Program-made: the position numbers and the translations under genes
In this document: positions 15,476 through 23,733 of the stretch, piece after piece
Layout: each line of letters begins with the position of its first letter
Position numbering within the stretch: position 1 is the stretch's first letter
Origin: Pseudoxanthomonas sp. CF385
GTDB taxonomy: Bacteria > Pseudomonadota > Gammaproteobacteria > Xanthomonadales > Xanthomonadaceae
Direction of reading: 5' to 3'
NCBI RefSeq assembly: GCF_900104255.1
Contig: NZ_FNKZ01000001.1
Location: 836,001 to 900,000, forward strand
DNA length: 64,000 nt
The notes under the pieces: model-generated
What the model was told of the DNA's origin: nothing
Database searches by the model: none
Seen by the model: the letters and a program-made list of their open reading frames with translations, nothing else

Positions 15476-18391
15476 TCAGAAGTTGAACCGCGCGCCGACG
15501 TAGTACTGCCGCCCGGTGTGGTGGTACACCGACGCGCGATCGCCCGCCGAATCCACGTACTGGTCGTTGAACTCGTCGGTCAGGTTGAGGCCTTCCAGCG
15601 TGAGGGTGAGTCGCTTGTTCCACTTGTACGACATGGACAGGTCCACGCTGCGCGCGCTGCGCTTGCCTTCCACGTCGTTGTTGTTCTGGCCCGGCACGCG
15701 CTGCAGATAGTCGTCGCGGAACGAGGTGGACACGCGGGCACTGAACCGATCGTTGTCGTAGTAAAGCGTGGCGTTGTACGAATCCGGCGACAGGTTGACC
15801 AGGTCGTTGGCGATGTAGGTCACCGGGAAGCTGCCGGGGACGGCGTAGTCGATGTCCGATTCGACATGCGTGTAGTTCAGCAGCACGCCGAAGTGGCGCA
15901 ACCCGCCCGGCAGGAAGCTGAAGGGCTGCTGGTAGTTCAGCTCGAAGCCCTTGAGCGGGCCGCCGGGCGTGTTGATCGGCGTGCGCACGTCGAACTCCAC
16001 GTCCCAGAACGTCGACGGTACCCATTCCAGCGGCAGGCCCGTGTCGCGGTAGGCGATGTTCTCCCGCAATTCCTGGATGTAGGTCTCGATGTCCTTGTAG
16101 AACAACGCCAGTGACAGCACCGAGTCTTCGGCGAAGTACCACTCGGCGCTGAAGTCGTAGGTCTTCGCCCGGAACGGTTGCAGGTAGGGATTGCCCACCC
16201 GGATGTTGGGTGAGCCGGTGGTGGTGATGCCGGCGCCGGGCGACAGGTTGCCCAGCTGCGGACGCGCCATGACCTTGGCGGCGCCGAAGCGCAGCACGAC
16301 GTCGTCGGTGACGTCCCACGCCAGGTTCAACGAGGGCAGCCAGTCCTTGTAATCGTTGGTGACCGTCACCGGGCTGCCGCCGCCGACCGAGGTGTAGCCG
16401 CTGGCTTCCACGTCCGTGGTGGCGTAGCGCACGCCGAGGTTGCCGCGCAGCGGACGGCCGATCAGGTCCGTGTTGAAGTCCAGCTGCAGGTAGCCGCCCC
16501 AGTCTTCTTCGCTGATGCTGCGGTTGTTGCCGCGCGCGTTGCCGTTGGTGATGCTGCTCAGGGTGAAGTCGCCGCCGGGCACACCGGTGTTGCAGTTGCA
16601 GTAGATGTCGAACAGGCCGGCGATCGCATTGAGGTCCGGGATCAGCCACGCGCTCGGGCCGCGTCCATCCAGCCCGCGCCCGAAGCCGGTGACCAGGGTG
16701 GAGATGTCGGCCACGGTGGTGCCCGTGGGCAGCGCCGGTACCGAGGTCTCGCTGCTGCGGCGGAACTCCCACGTATCCATGCCGAAGCGCTTGTACGACG
16801 CGCCGCCGCGCAGGGTGAAGGTCTCGTTGATGGCGAAGTCGAGGTCGAGCTTGCCGGTGTCGAAGGTGTTGTCCACGCCCTGCGGACGGATGCGGATCTC
16901 CGAGCCCGTCGTGTTCGCGGCCGGGCTGCTGATCCAGCGCCATGCGGCAGGGCTGGTCACGTCCAGGTTGCCGTAGGTGATGACGGGCAGGCGGCTGTTG
17001 CCGCGATAGTCCCAGCTGTAGCCGTCCAGGTTCTGGATGTCGAGAGTGACCGTGGTCTGGACCGGGTTGTTGAACTCCGAGCGCGAAGTGCCGGCGAGCG
17101 CGGTCAGCTTCAGCCTGTCGGTAATGTCCTGTTCCAGCGTCAGGCTGTACTGGGTGAATTCGGTGGAGAGCTCGTCGAAGCGGGATTCCGAGCGCACGTC
17201 GACATTGTCGAATACGCCGTAGACCAGGTTGCCGCGCTCATCCACCTCGGCCTGCAGCACGTGCGTCTCGTACTTGCCACCCTGCGTGTTGGAGCGGCTG
17301 AACGAGATGGTCTCGAGGAAGTCCTCCTGGCGCGTCGCATCGAGCTTGGAGTACATCGCATCGAAGCTCAGCAACGTGCCGTCCGTCGGCTTGAACTGCA
17401 GCGCGGCGGTGACGCCGAGGCGTTCCTGGTCGTGGGTGAGGCGGCCGTACCGGGGCAGGCGCGGGTGGAACGTGGTGGCCGCCGACGCCAGCCGGTAGGC
17501 GTCGTTGTTGGCCTGGGTATTGGCGGGCCGCGGATTGCCGGTCGAGCAGTTCAATGCGGTCGTACCACGGCCGCTGTTGTTGGCGTTGTTCTGCGGCGCA
17601 TACCCGACCGGGCTGCAGAAGCCGTTGGAGGAAGGCCCATTGTCCCAGCGCACGGCGCTGTAACCCTCTTCCAGCAGATGCCGCTCGCTGTAGGCGGCCG
17701 ACAGCAACGCGCCGAACCGGCCATCGGCCCAGGTGTTGCTGATCAGCGCCGAGAAGCGGGGATCCCAGTCCTTCGCCAGATCGTTGTAGCCCATCTGGCT
17801 GGTCGCAGTCGCCGTGAAGCCGTCGTAGTCGAACGGTCGGGCGCCGCGCAGGTCGACCGTGGCGCCCAGCGAGCCTTCGTCGATCTGCGCGGATTGTGTC
17901 TTGCGCACCGTCAGCTTGCTGAAGAGTTCGGAGGCGAACACGTTGAAGTCGAAGCCGCGGCCGCGGTTCGCGCCGCCGGAGCTATCGGTGCCGCCGGTGG
18001 TGGCGAGCGCTTCCAGCCCATTGATGCGCACGCGGGTGAAGTCCTGGCCCAGGCCGCGCACGGTGATCGAACGTCCTTCGCCGGCGTCGCGGTCGATCGC
18101 CACACCCGGGATGCGTTGCAGCGCTTCGGCCAGATTGAGGTCCGGGAACTTGCCGATGTCCTCGGCCACGACGGCGTCGATCTGCTCGGCGCTGTAGCGT
18201 TTCTCTTCCAGCGCCTTTTCCAGGCTGGCGCGGAACGTGCCGACGACTTCGATGCGATCAAGGTCGGTGGTGGCGGGCGAGGCTGCCTGCGCGTCCTGTG
18301 CCTGTGCGAAGGCGGGCGCGTGCAGGGCGAGGGCGATCGAGAACGCGAGTGTGGACACCGGTGTCTTCCGGCGGTTGGATTGATGCGTCAT
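15476..18391 (-). CDS. TonB-dependent receptor, large Xanthomonas carbohydrate type (copy 1)
   Basis: A 971-residue outer-membrane receptor. The signal peptide runs to about residue 30 (ALHAPAFAQ). A TonB-box-like IEVVGT at about 48-53 is followed by the plug (FPDLNLAEALQRIPGVAI, ITVRGLGQDFTRVRINGLEA, SLGATVDLRGARPFDYDG), then the 22-stranded barrel, ending in aromatic RFNF as outer-membrane proteins do. Length and plug sequence match the Xanthomonas-type subfamily often found in carbohydrate-utilisation loci. The ATG at 18391 begins the signal peptide. It probably imports pectic oligosaccharides. A possible auxiliary operator lies within codons 9-13. Confidence 0.92.
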   Translation of the reverse strand: MTHQSNRRKTPVSTLAFSIALALHAPAFAQAQDAQAASPATTDLDRIEVVGTFRASLEKALEEKRYSAEQIDAVVAEDIGKFPDLNLAEALQRIPGVAIDRDAGEGRSITVRGLGQDFTRVRINGLEALATTGGTDSSGGANRGRGFDFNVFASELFSKLTVRKTQSAQIDEGSLGATVDLRGARPFDYDGFTATATSQMGYNDLAKDWDPRFSALISNTWADGRFGALLSAAYSERHLLEEGYSAVRWDNGPSSNGFCSPVGYAPQNNANNSGRGTTALNCSTGNPRPANTQANNDAYRLASAATTFHPRLPRYGRLTHDQERLGVTAALQFKPTDGTLLSFDAMYSKLDATRQEDFLETISFSRSNTQGGKYETHVLQAEVDERGNLVYGVFDNVDVRSESRFDELSTEFTQYSLTLEQDITDRLKLTALAGTSRSEFNNPVQTTVTLDIQNLDGYSWDYRGNSRLPVITYGNLDVTSPAAWRWISSPAANTTGSEIRIRPQGVDNTFDTGKLDLDFAINETFTLRGGASYKRFGMDTWEFRRSSETSVPALPTGTTVADISTLVTGFGRGLDGRGPSAWLIPDLNAIAGLFDIYCNCNTGVPGGDFTLSSITNGNARGNNRSISEEDWGGYLQLDFNTDLIGRPLRGNLGVRYATTDVEASGYTSVGGGSPVTVTNDYKDWLPSLNLAWDVTDDVVLRFGAAKVMARPQLGNLSPGAGITTTGSPNIRVGNPYLQPFRAKTYDFSAEWYFAEDSVLSLALFYKDIETYIQELRENIAYRDTGLPLEWVPSTFWDVEFDVRTPINTPGGPLKGFELNYQQPFSFLPGGLRHFGVLLNYTHVESDIDYAVPGSFPVTYIANDLVNLSPDSYNATLYYDNDRFSARVSTSFRDDYLQRVPGQNNNDVEGKRSARSVDLSMSYKWNKRLTLTLEGLNLTDEFNDQYVDSAGDRASVYHHTGRQYYVGARFNF
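18354..18365. promoter_or_regulatory. candidate intragenic auxiliary operator in receptor copy 1
   Basis: GACACCGGTGTC is a perfect 12-bp palindrome inside codons 9-13 of the receptor. Its centre is 136 bp from the centre of the intergenic site at 18487-18503. The bases also encode a Lys-Thr-Pro-Val run shared with the paralogue, so protein constraint is an alternative reason for its presence. Confidence 0.4.
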
Positions 18392-18486
18392 GACGTCCCC
18401 CTCCCAAGGGCTGCCAATCATGTGAGCGTGCCGGGCGGTGCCGACGACGTGTGGAAACTCCCCAGATTCCATGCTCGGCGCACTTG

Positions 18487-18503
18487 AATGACACCGATGG
18501 TCA
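18487..18503 (-). promoter_or_regulatory. putative LacI-family operator upstream of receptor copy 1
   Basis: AATGACACCGATGGTCA on the + strand (GGTGTCATT half-site on the minus strand), 96 bases upstream of the receptor start and 5 bases from the proposed -10 element. It is nearly identical to 21581-21597. Confidence 0.6.
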
Positions 18504-18507
18504 GAGA

Positions 18508-18536
18508 CGCTAACAGAGTGTGCATCGCAACAACAA
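18508..18536 (-). promoter_or_regulatory. candidate promoter of receptor copy 1
   Basis: On the minus strand, TTGTTG (18531-18536), a 17-base spacer, then TTAGCG (18508-18513). The elements and most of the spacer recur at 21605-21633 ahead of the second receptor. The -10 is a weak match, and the operator lies just downstream of it, a typical repressible arrangement. Confidence 0.5.
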
Positions 18537-18609
18537 GTGGTTGATTCGAATAAGAAAAATGTCCCCATGGACAAAGGGGGGCTGTAATCGTTTTCCGGCC
18601 ATCAGGAAA

Positions 18610-18642
18610 CAAAAAAAGCCCGGCCTTTGGCGGCCGGGCTTT
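18610..18642 (-). terminator. rho-independent terminator of receptor copy 2
   Basis: An 11-bp stem (18615-18625 with 18632-18642) with a 6-base loop. On the minus strand it is followed by a T run (complement of the seven A at 18611-18617). It lies 30 bases after the stop codon of the second receptor. Confidence 0.88.
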
Positions 18643-18671
18643 CGGGCGAACCAAGGTTCGCGGCGGTGCGG

Positions 18672-21485
18672 TCAGAACTTGTAGCGCAGGCCGAGCAGGT
18701 ACTGGCGACCGGTCTCGCTGTAGTCCAGCGGCAGCTGGCCGTTGGTGTTGGCCACCCAGGATTCCTGGACTTCCTCGGTCAGATTGATGCCTTCCAGACT
18801 GAGTTCGAGCTTGTCGTTGATCTTCCAGCGGACCGAGGCATCGACCGTCGTCGTGCCGGTCTGGCCATGGACGTCGAACCCGGCTTCCGTGGCGGGTACC
18901 TGCAGCAGGTAGTCGTCGCGATTGGTGGCGGAGATGCGGCCCGAGAAGCGCTCGCCCTCGTAGAACAGCGTCGCATTCCACGCGTGCTTGGACAGGCCGG
19001 TGAGGTCCGTGTTGAACGAGTTCGCACCGGTCGAGGTCAGGTACTGGATCTGCGAGTCGACGTAGGTGTAGTTCAACTGCAGCCCCAGGTTGCTGAACTT
19101 GCCGGGCAAGAAGGTGAAGGGCTGGATGTAATTCGCTTCGAAGCCCTTCAGCTCGCCGCCGGGCGTGTTGAGCGGAACGCTGAACACGAAATCGTCGTCG
19201 ACGGTGGCGCCCGTACCGTCCAGCAGGCTGGCAGGCAGGCCGCTGGCCGAGTAGGGCTGAACGACGCGGGTGGTCTGCACGAAGCTGTCGATGTCCTTGT
19301 AGAACAGCGCCAGCCCCAGCATGGCGCCCTCGTTGAAGTACCACTCGAACCCCAGGTCCGCGGTCTTGGCGCGGTTGGGATTGAGCAGCGGGTTGCCGCC
19401 GCTGACGGTGCGTGCACCGCCGCTGACGTTGACCGTCACACCCGGCGTCAGGCTGCCCAGGCCCGGACGCGCCATGACCTTGGCCGCGCCGAAGCGGATC
19501 AGGAAGTCCGGCGTGATCTCGGCGACCAGGTTCATCGAGGGCAGTGTGTCGCTGTACTCGCGCGACACCGTCGTCGCGACGGGCGAGCCGCTGGCCGTCG
19601 CGATGCCGGTGGAGCTCTGCTTGGTCCGCACATAGCGCACGCCGAAATTGCCCGACAGCGGGATGGGACCCAGGTCCGCGGAGAACTCGCCCATCAGGTA
19701 GACGCCGCGGTCCTGCTCCTCGACGCTGGTGGTGTTCACCGGGCGCGGGACGATCGCGAACGTGCCCGAGTTGCTGTAGATGTCCAGCGCATCCGCGACG
19801 CCCTGCAGGTCGGGAATCACCCAGACGCCGGGCGAGCCGGTGACGCTGGACAGGCGCGCGAGCGTGGTCAGGTCCGCCGGAACGATGCGGGTGCCGCTGG
19901 AGAACGTCGGCACGGTCACTTCCGAGGCGCGGCGCAGTTCGCGGCTGTCGTAGGTGTAGTCCTTGGCCTGCACGCCGCCCTTCAGGCGGAAGCCGGCGCT
20001 GAGGTTCCAGTTGAAGTCGAGCTGCGCGTTGTCGAATGAATTGTCGACGTACTGCGGGCGCAAGCGCACTTCGGCGAGCGTCCACCCGTTGGGATCGGTC
20101 GGATCGATGCCGTAGTTGAGCACCGGCTTGTAAGGATTGCCGCGGTAGTCGTAGCTGTAGCCGTCGACGTTGTACTTGTCCATGATGATCGTCGTCTGGA
20201 TCGGATTCTCATGCTCCGACTTGGACGTGCCGACCTTGCCGCTGATCTTGAAGTTGTCGGTGAACTCGTGCTCGCCTTCCAGGCCGAGCTGGGTGAAGAC
20301 GGTGTTCCACTCGTCGTGGCGGCTCTCGGACCGGATGTCGACATCGTCGAACAGACCGTAGACGAGCGCACCGTTCTGGATGACGCCGTCCCGGACGATC
20401 GTTTCGGGCTTGCCACCGCTGCCGGCCGCACGGCATGCATTGCCGGCCGGGCCGGCCGCACACGCGCCGCGACTGAAGGAAATGGCTTCGATGTAACGCT
20501 CGTCGCGCACGGCGTCGATCTTCGAGTACAGGGCATCCAGGGCGAACTGCGTGCGGTCGGATGGCTTGAACTGCAGCGAGGCCGTGATGCCCGTGCGTTC
20601 CTGATCGTGTTCCATCAGCGTGTAGCGCGGAAAGCGCGGGTGATACACGTCGGCCGCGCGCGCCGCCGCGAACGGCGATGCCGCATTGAAGCCGCCGTTG
20701 CTGGTTCCCCCGGCCCAGCGGCCCGAACCGCTGCCCTCCTCGAGCGCCTGGCGTTCCGTGTAGGCGAACGAAAGCAGGGCGCCGAACTTGCCGTCGGCCC
20801 ACGTGTTGGAGATCAGGCCGGCCACGCGCGGGTCGGTGTAGTCGCCCATGTCGGCGTACGCCACCTGGCCGCTGGCCGCCAGCGTGAAGCCGTCGTAGTC
20901 GAACGGGCGCGCGGTGCGCAGATCCACGGTCGCGCCCAGCGAGCCTTCCTCGACGTCGGCCTGGCCGGTCTTGCGCACGATCAGCTGCGAGAACAGGTCC
21001 GAAGCGAACACGTTGAAGTCGAAGCTGCGGCTGCGGTTGGTGCCGCCCTGCTGGTCGGTCGAGCCGACCGTGGTCAGGGCTTCCATGCCGTTGATGCGCA
21101 CGCGGGTGAACTGGGGACCCAGGCCCCGCACCGAGATGTTGCGGCCTTCGCCGGCATCACGGGTGATCACGACGCCCGGGATGCGCTGCAGCGACTCGGC
21201 GAGGTTGAGATCGGGGAACTTGCCGATGTCCTCGGCCACGATGGCGTCGACCATGCCGGCTTCGCCGCGCTTGATGTCGAGGGCCTTTTCCACGCTGGCG
21301 CGGTAGCCGGTGACGCTGACGGTATCCAGCGTATCGACGCTCTGCTGGGCAGGGGCGGCCTGACCGGACCCGGTCGTCTGCGCCGCTTCCTGGGCGTGCG
21401 CGGCTGCACTCATCTGCAGCGCGAGGCCGATCGAAACGGCAAGCAAGGTAACCGGTGTCTTCCGGCGGTGTTGACTGACTGGCAT
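18672..21485 (-). CDS. TonB-dependent receptor, large Xanthomonas carbohydrate type (copy 2)
   Basis: A 937-residue receptor paralogous to 15476-18391. The signal peptide ends near residue 31 (AAAHAQ), VSVTGYRASV marks the TonB-box region, and the plug contains FPDLNLAESLQRIPGVVI, ISVRGLGPQFTRVRINGMEA and SLGATVDLRTARPFDYDG. The C-terminal strand ends LRYKF. The two receptors share plug and leader organisation but differ in the extracellular loops, suggesting different oligomer preferences. It is transcribed away from kdgK with a shared control region and has its own strong terminator. Confidence 0.92.
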   Translation of the reverse strand: MPVSQHRRKTPVTLLAVSIGLALQMSAAAHAQEAAQTTGSGQAAPAQQSVDTLDTVSVTGYRASVEKALDIKRGEAGMVDAIVAEDIGKFPDLNLAESLQRIPGVVITRDAGEGRNISVRGLGPQFTRVRINGMEALTTVGSTDQQGGTNRSRSFDFNVFASDLFSQLIVRKTGQADVEEGSLGATVDLRTARPFDYDGFTLAASGQVAYADMGDYTDPRVAGLISNTWADGKFGALLSFAYTERQALEEGSGSGRWAGGTSNGGFNAASPFAAARAADVYHPRFPRYTLMEHDQERTGITASLQFKPSDRTQFALDALYSKIDAVRDERYIEAISFSRGACAAGPAGNACRAAGSGGKPETIVRDGVIQNGALVYGLFDDVDIRSESRHDEWNTVFTQLGLEGEHEFTDNFKISGKVGTSKSEHENPIQTTIIMDKYNVDGYSYDYRGNPYKPVLNYGIDPTDPNGWTLAEVRLRPQYVDNSFDNAQLDFNWNLSAGFRLKGGVQAKDYTYDSRELRRASEVTVPTFSSGTRIVPADLTTLARLSSVTGSPGVWVIPDLQGVADALDIYSNSGTFAIVPRPVNTTSVEEQDRGVYLMGEFSADLGPIPLSGNFGVRYVRTKQSSTGIATASGSPVATTVSREYSDTLPSMNLVAEITPDFLIRFGAAKVMARPGLGSLTPGVTVNVSGGARTVSGGNPLLNPNRAKTADLGFEWYFNEGAMLGLALFYKDIDSFVQTTRVVQPYSASGLPASLLDGTGATVDDDFVFSVPLNTPGGELKGFEANYIQPFTFLPGKFSNLGLQLNYTYVDSQIQYLTSTGANSFNTDLTGLSKHAWNATLFYEGERFSGRISATNRDDYLLQVPATEAGFDVHGQTGTTTVDASVRWKINDKLELSLEGINLTEEVQESWVANTNGQLPLDYSETGRQYLLGLRYKF
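21447..21459. promoter_or_regulatory. candidate intragenic auxiliary operator in receptor copy 2
   Basis: GGTAACCGGTGTC, identical over 13 bases to the core of the kduI operator, lies in codons 9-13 of the receptor, with its centre 136 bp from the intergenic site at 21581-21597. As in copy 1, it coincides with Lys-Thr-Pro-Val codons. Confidence 0.4.
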
Positions 21486-21580
21486 GTTCTCCCCTCCTCA
21501 AGGGACCATGGCCGCGTGTGCGACTGTTTTGTTAGCAAAAAACTGCTGTGTATTCCCTTCCAGATCGTGCCAGCTGATAA

Positions 21581-21597
21581 AATGACACCGCTGGTCA
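21581..21597. promoter_or_regulatory. putative LacI-family operator between receptor copy 2 and kdgK
   Basis: AATGACACCGCTGGTCA on the + strand, 96 bases upstream of the receptor start and about 127 bases upstream of divergent kdgK. It carries the invariant GGTGTCATT half-site (minus strand) and could act on both genes. Confidence 0.6.
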
Positions 21598-21604
21598 AAA
21601 GCAA

Positions 21605-21633
21605 CGCTAACAGAGTGTGCGCTGCAACAACAA
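21605..21633 (-). promoter_or_regulatory. candidate promoter of receptor copy 2
   Basis: On the minus strand, TTGTTG (21628-21633), a 17-base spacer and TTAGCG (21605-21610), with the block CACACTCTGTTAGCG shared with the copy 1 promoter although the flanking leaders have diverged. Conservation of just this block argues that it is functional. Confidence 0.52.
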
Positions 21634-21723
21634 CTGCCGCCGGACCCGGATTATCTTGTCCTCGGGACAACGCTGGACGGCGCATGCGCATCGACGCGAC
21701 ACCGCAACGGGAGGAGTGCTGCA

Positions 21724-22740
21724 ATGGCAAAGATCGTGTGTTTCGGAGAGCTGCTGCTGCGCCTCGGTGCGCCTGGCAGGCAGGTATTGCTGCAGTCGCC
21801 GGTGCTCGACGTGCATGTCGGCGGCGCGGAAGCGAATGTCGCGGTGTCGCTCGCGCGTTTCGGCCACGACGCGCGCATGGTGGGCGTCGTGGCGGACAAC
21901 GCGCTGGGCGAAGCGGCGCTCGGTGAACTGCGGCGTCACCGCGTCGATACCGCAGCGGTGCAGCCGCAATCCGGACGCATGGGGCTTTACTTCCTCACGC
22001 CCGGTGCCATCCAGCGGCCGAGCGAAGTGCTCTACGACCGCGCCGACTCCGCCTTCGCCCGTGCCGGTGGCGGTGCCCACGATTGGCCCGCATTGCTGGC
22101 CGGTGCGCAGTGGCTGCATGTCTCGGGCGTCACGCCCGCGCTCGGCCAGCGTGCGGCGGACGGCGTGCTGGCGGCCGTCATGGCGGCGCGCGCGGCCGGG
22201 GTGAAGGTGTCCTTCGACGGCAACTTCCGCCCGAAGTTGTGGGAAGCCTGGGGCGGCGACGCACCCGCGATCCTGCGCGGGTTGATGGCGCAGGCGGACA
22301 TTCTGTTCGCCAGCCACCGCGACCTGCAGGTGGTGCTGGGCCTGGACTTCCCGCAGGCGACGCCGCAGGAGCGTTTCGCCGCCGGCGCGGCCGCCGCGTT
22401 CCAGGCGTTCCCGCACCTCCAGCAGATGGCGGCGACCGTGCGCGTGCAGCGCAGCGTCGACCATCATGTGCTCTCGGGGATCACGGCCCTGCGTGAAGGG
22501 GCGCTGCACACGACGCCCGCGCACGAGGTGTCGCCCATCGTCGACCGCATCGGCACCGGCGACGCGTTCGCCGCGGGCGTCCTGCACGGCGGGCTGACCG
22601 GCATGCCGGTGGCCCAGGCGCTGCACTTCGGCGTGGCGGCGGCCTGCCTCAAGCATTCGCTGCCCGGCGACTTCAATCTGCTCGGCGCGGCCGATGTGCA
22701 GGCGCTCCTCGGCGAGAACAGCCTGGACGTCCGGCGCTGA
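21724..22740 (+). CDS. kdgK: 2-keto-3-deoxygluconate kinase KdgK
   Basis: A 338-residue PfkB-family sugar kinase that phosphorylates KDG to KDPG, the last dedicated step before KDPG aldolase. MAKIVCFGELLLRL opens the Rossmann-like fold, GGAEANVAVSLARFG (about 38-52) is the first PfkB signature, and DRIGTGDAFAAG (about 276-287) is the second, with the catalytic Asp in GTGDAF. The ATG at 21724 has GGGAGGAG about ten bases upstream. It is divergent from the second receptor and shares the operator region. No KDPG aldolase gene is in the window, so the aldolase must lie elsewhere. Confidence 0.9.
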   Translation: MAKIVCFGELLLRLGAPGRQVLLQSPVLDVHVGGAEANVAVSLARFGHDARMVGVVADNALGEAALGELRRHRVDTAAVQPQSGRMGLYFLTPGAIQRPSEVLYDRADSAFARAGGGAHDWPALLAGAQWLHVSGVTPALGQRAADGVLAAVMAARAAGVKVSFDGNFRPKLWEAWGGDAPAILRGLMAQADILFASHRDLQVVLGLDFPQATPQERFAAGAAAAFQAFPHLQQMAATVRVQRSVDHHVLSGITALREGALHTTPAHEVSPIVDRIGTGDAFAAGVLHGGLTGMPVAQALHFGVAAACLKHSLPGDFNLLGAADVQALLGENSLDVRR

Positions 22741-22875
22741 ACGTCCTTGCGGCCAACAGGGAATGTTGCGTTGCGACATTCCCGGACGCAGGAAAAACTA
22801 TCGTTTGAAGATGCCGCCGCGGGCTTTGCCCGTGGCCCGATTCCCGCAGACTGCGCGCCATGATGAGCGCCGTCC

Positions 22876-23733
22876 ATGCGTAGCAAACTGTTCGTGCCCG
22901 GCAGTCGCCCCGCGCTGTTCGCCAAGGCGTTGGCCGGCGACGCCGACCTGCTGTCCTTCGATCTCGAAGATGCGGTCGCCGGCGACGACAAGGCATCCGC
23001 GCGCACGCAGGTGGCTGCGTTCCTGCGCAGCGCTCCCCACCGCGGCGCCGGCAAGCAGGTCGTCGTCCGGGTGAATGCATGGAACTCGTCCGCGTGGGAG
23101 GACGACCTGCGCGCGATCCTGCCGCTGGACATCGACCTTCTCAACCTCCCCAAGATCGAGTCGGTGGAGCAACTGCGCCAGGCGATCAGCGAGATCGATG
23201 CGATCGAGGTGCGCCTCGGCGTGCGGCGGGCCGTGGGCCTGCTGGTGAACATCGAAACGCAGCGCGCACTGCGTCACGCCGCGAAGATCGCGCAGGCCCA
23301 TCCGCGCGTGCGCGGCCTGCAACTGGGCCTGGGCGATCTCTTCGAGCCCTACGGCATCCGCCGCACGGACCTGCGCAACGTGCATGCCGCGCAGTACGCG
23401 TTGCGCATGGCGGCCGCAGAGGCCGGCGCGTTCGCCTACGATGCGGCATTCCCGGGCCTCGACGACGAAGCCGGCTTCCGTGCGGAAGCCGACGCCGCGC
23501 GCGCGCTCGGTTTCGCAGGCAAGAGTTGCGTGCATCCGCGCCAGGTGGCATGGGCGAACGACCTCTTCGCGCCTTCGGCGAAAGAGATCGACGACGCGCG
23601 CCGTACCGTGCAGAAGGCGGACGAGGCAGGCGAAGGCGCCTTCGCCGTGGATGGCCGCATGGTGGATGCGCCTTTCCTGGCGCGGGCACGCGCCGTACTG
23701 GCGCTTGCAGATCGTGACAAGGGGACAGCATGA
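22876..23733 (+). CDS. CitE-like HpcH/HpaI-family C-C lyase
   Basis: A 285-residue TIM-barrel protein of the citrate-lyase-beta/malyl-CoA-lyase group, which splits beta-hydroxyacyl-CoA esters such as malyl-CoA or citramalyl-CoA. RSKLFVPGSRPALFAKAL at the N-terminus, FDLEDAVAGDDKASAR (Mg2+ and CoA region, about 35-50), VVVRVNAW, LPKIESVEQL and GKSCVHPRQV near residue 215 are typical. No citrate lyase alpha, gamma or ligase genes are nearby, so it is not a classical citrate lyase subunit. Its stop overlaps the transporter start (ATGA). A CoA-transferase at 38809-39996 could make its CoA ester substrate; that link is inference. Confidence 0.82.
   Translation: MRSKLFVPGSRPALFAKALAGDADLLSFDLEDAVAGDDKASARTQVAAFLRSAPHRGAGKQVVVRVNAWNSSAWEDDLRAILPLDIDLLNLPKIESVEQLRQAISEIDAIEVRLGVRRAVGLLVNIETQRALRHAAKIAQAHPRVRGLQLGLGDLFEPYGIRRTDLRNVHAAQYALRMAAAEAGAFAYDAAFPGLDDEAGFRAEADAARALGFAGKSCVHPRQVAWANDLFAPSAKEIDDARRTVQKADEAGEGAFAVDGRMVDAPFLARARAVLALADRDKGTA

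Noticed and set aside
22759..22783. Hairpin after kdgK
   Set aside because: Stem of 8 bp with a 9-base loop and no T run; too weak to list as a terminator.
22876..23733. Calling the CitE-like gene a citrate lyase subunit
   Set aside because: No alpha or gamma subunit, ligase or CitX/CitG genes are nearby.
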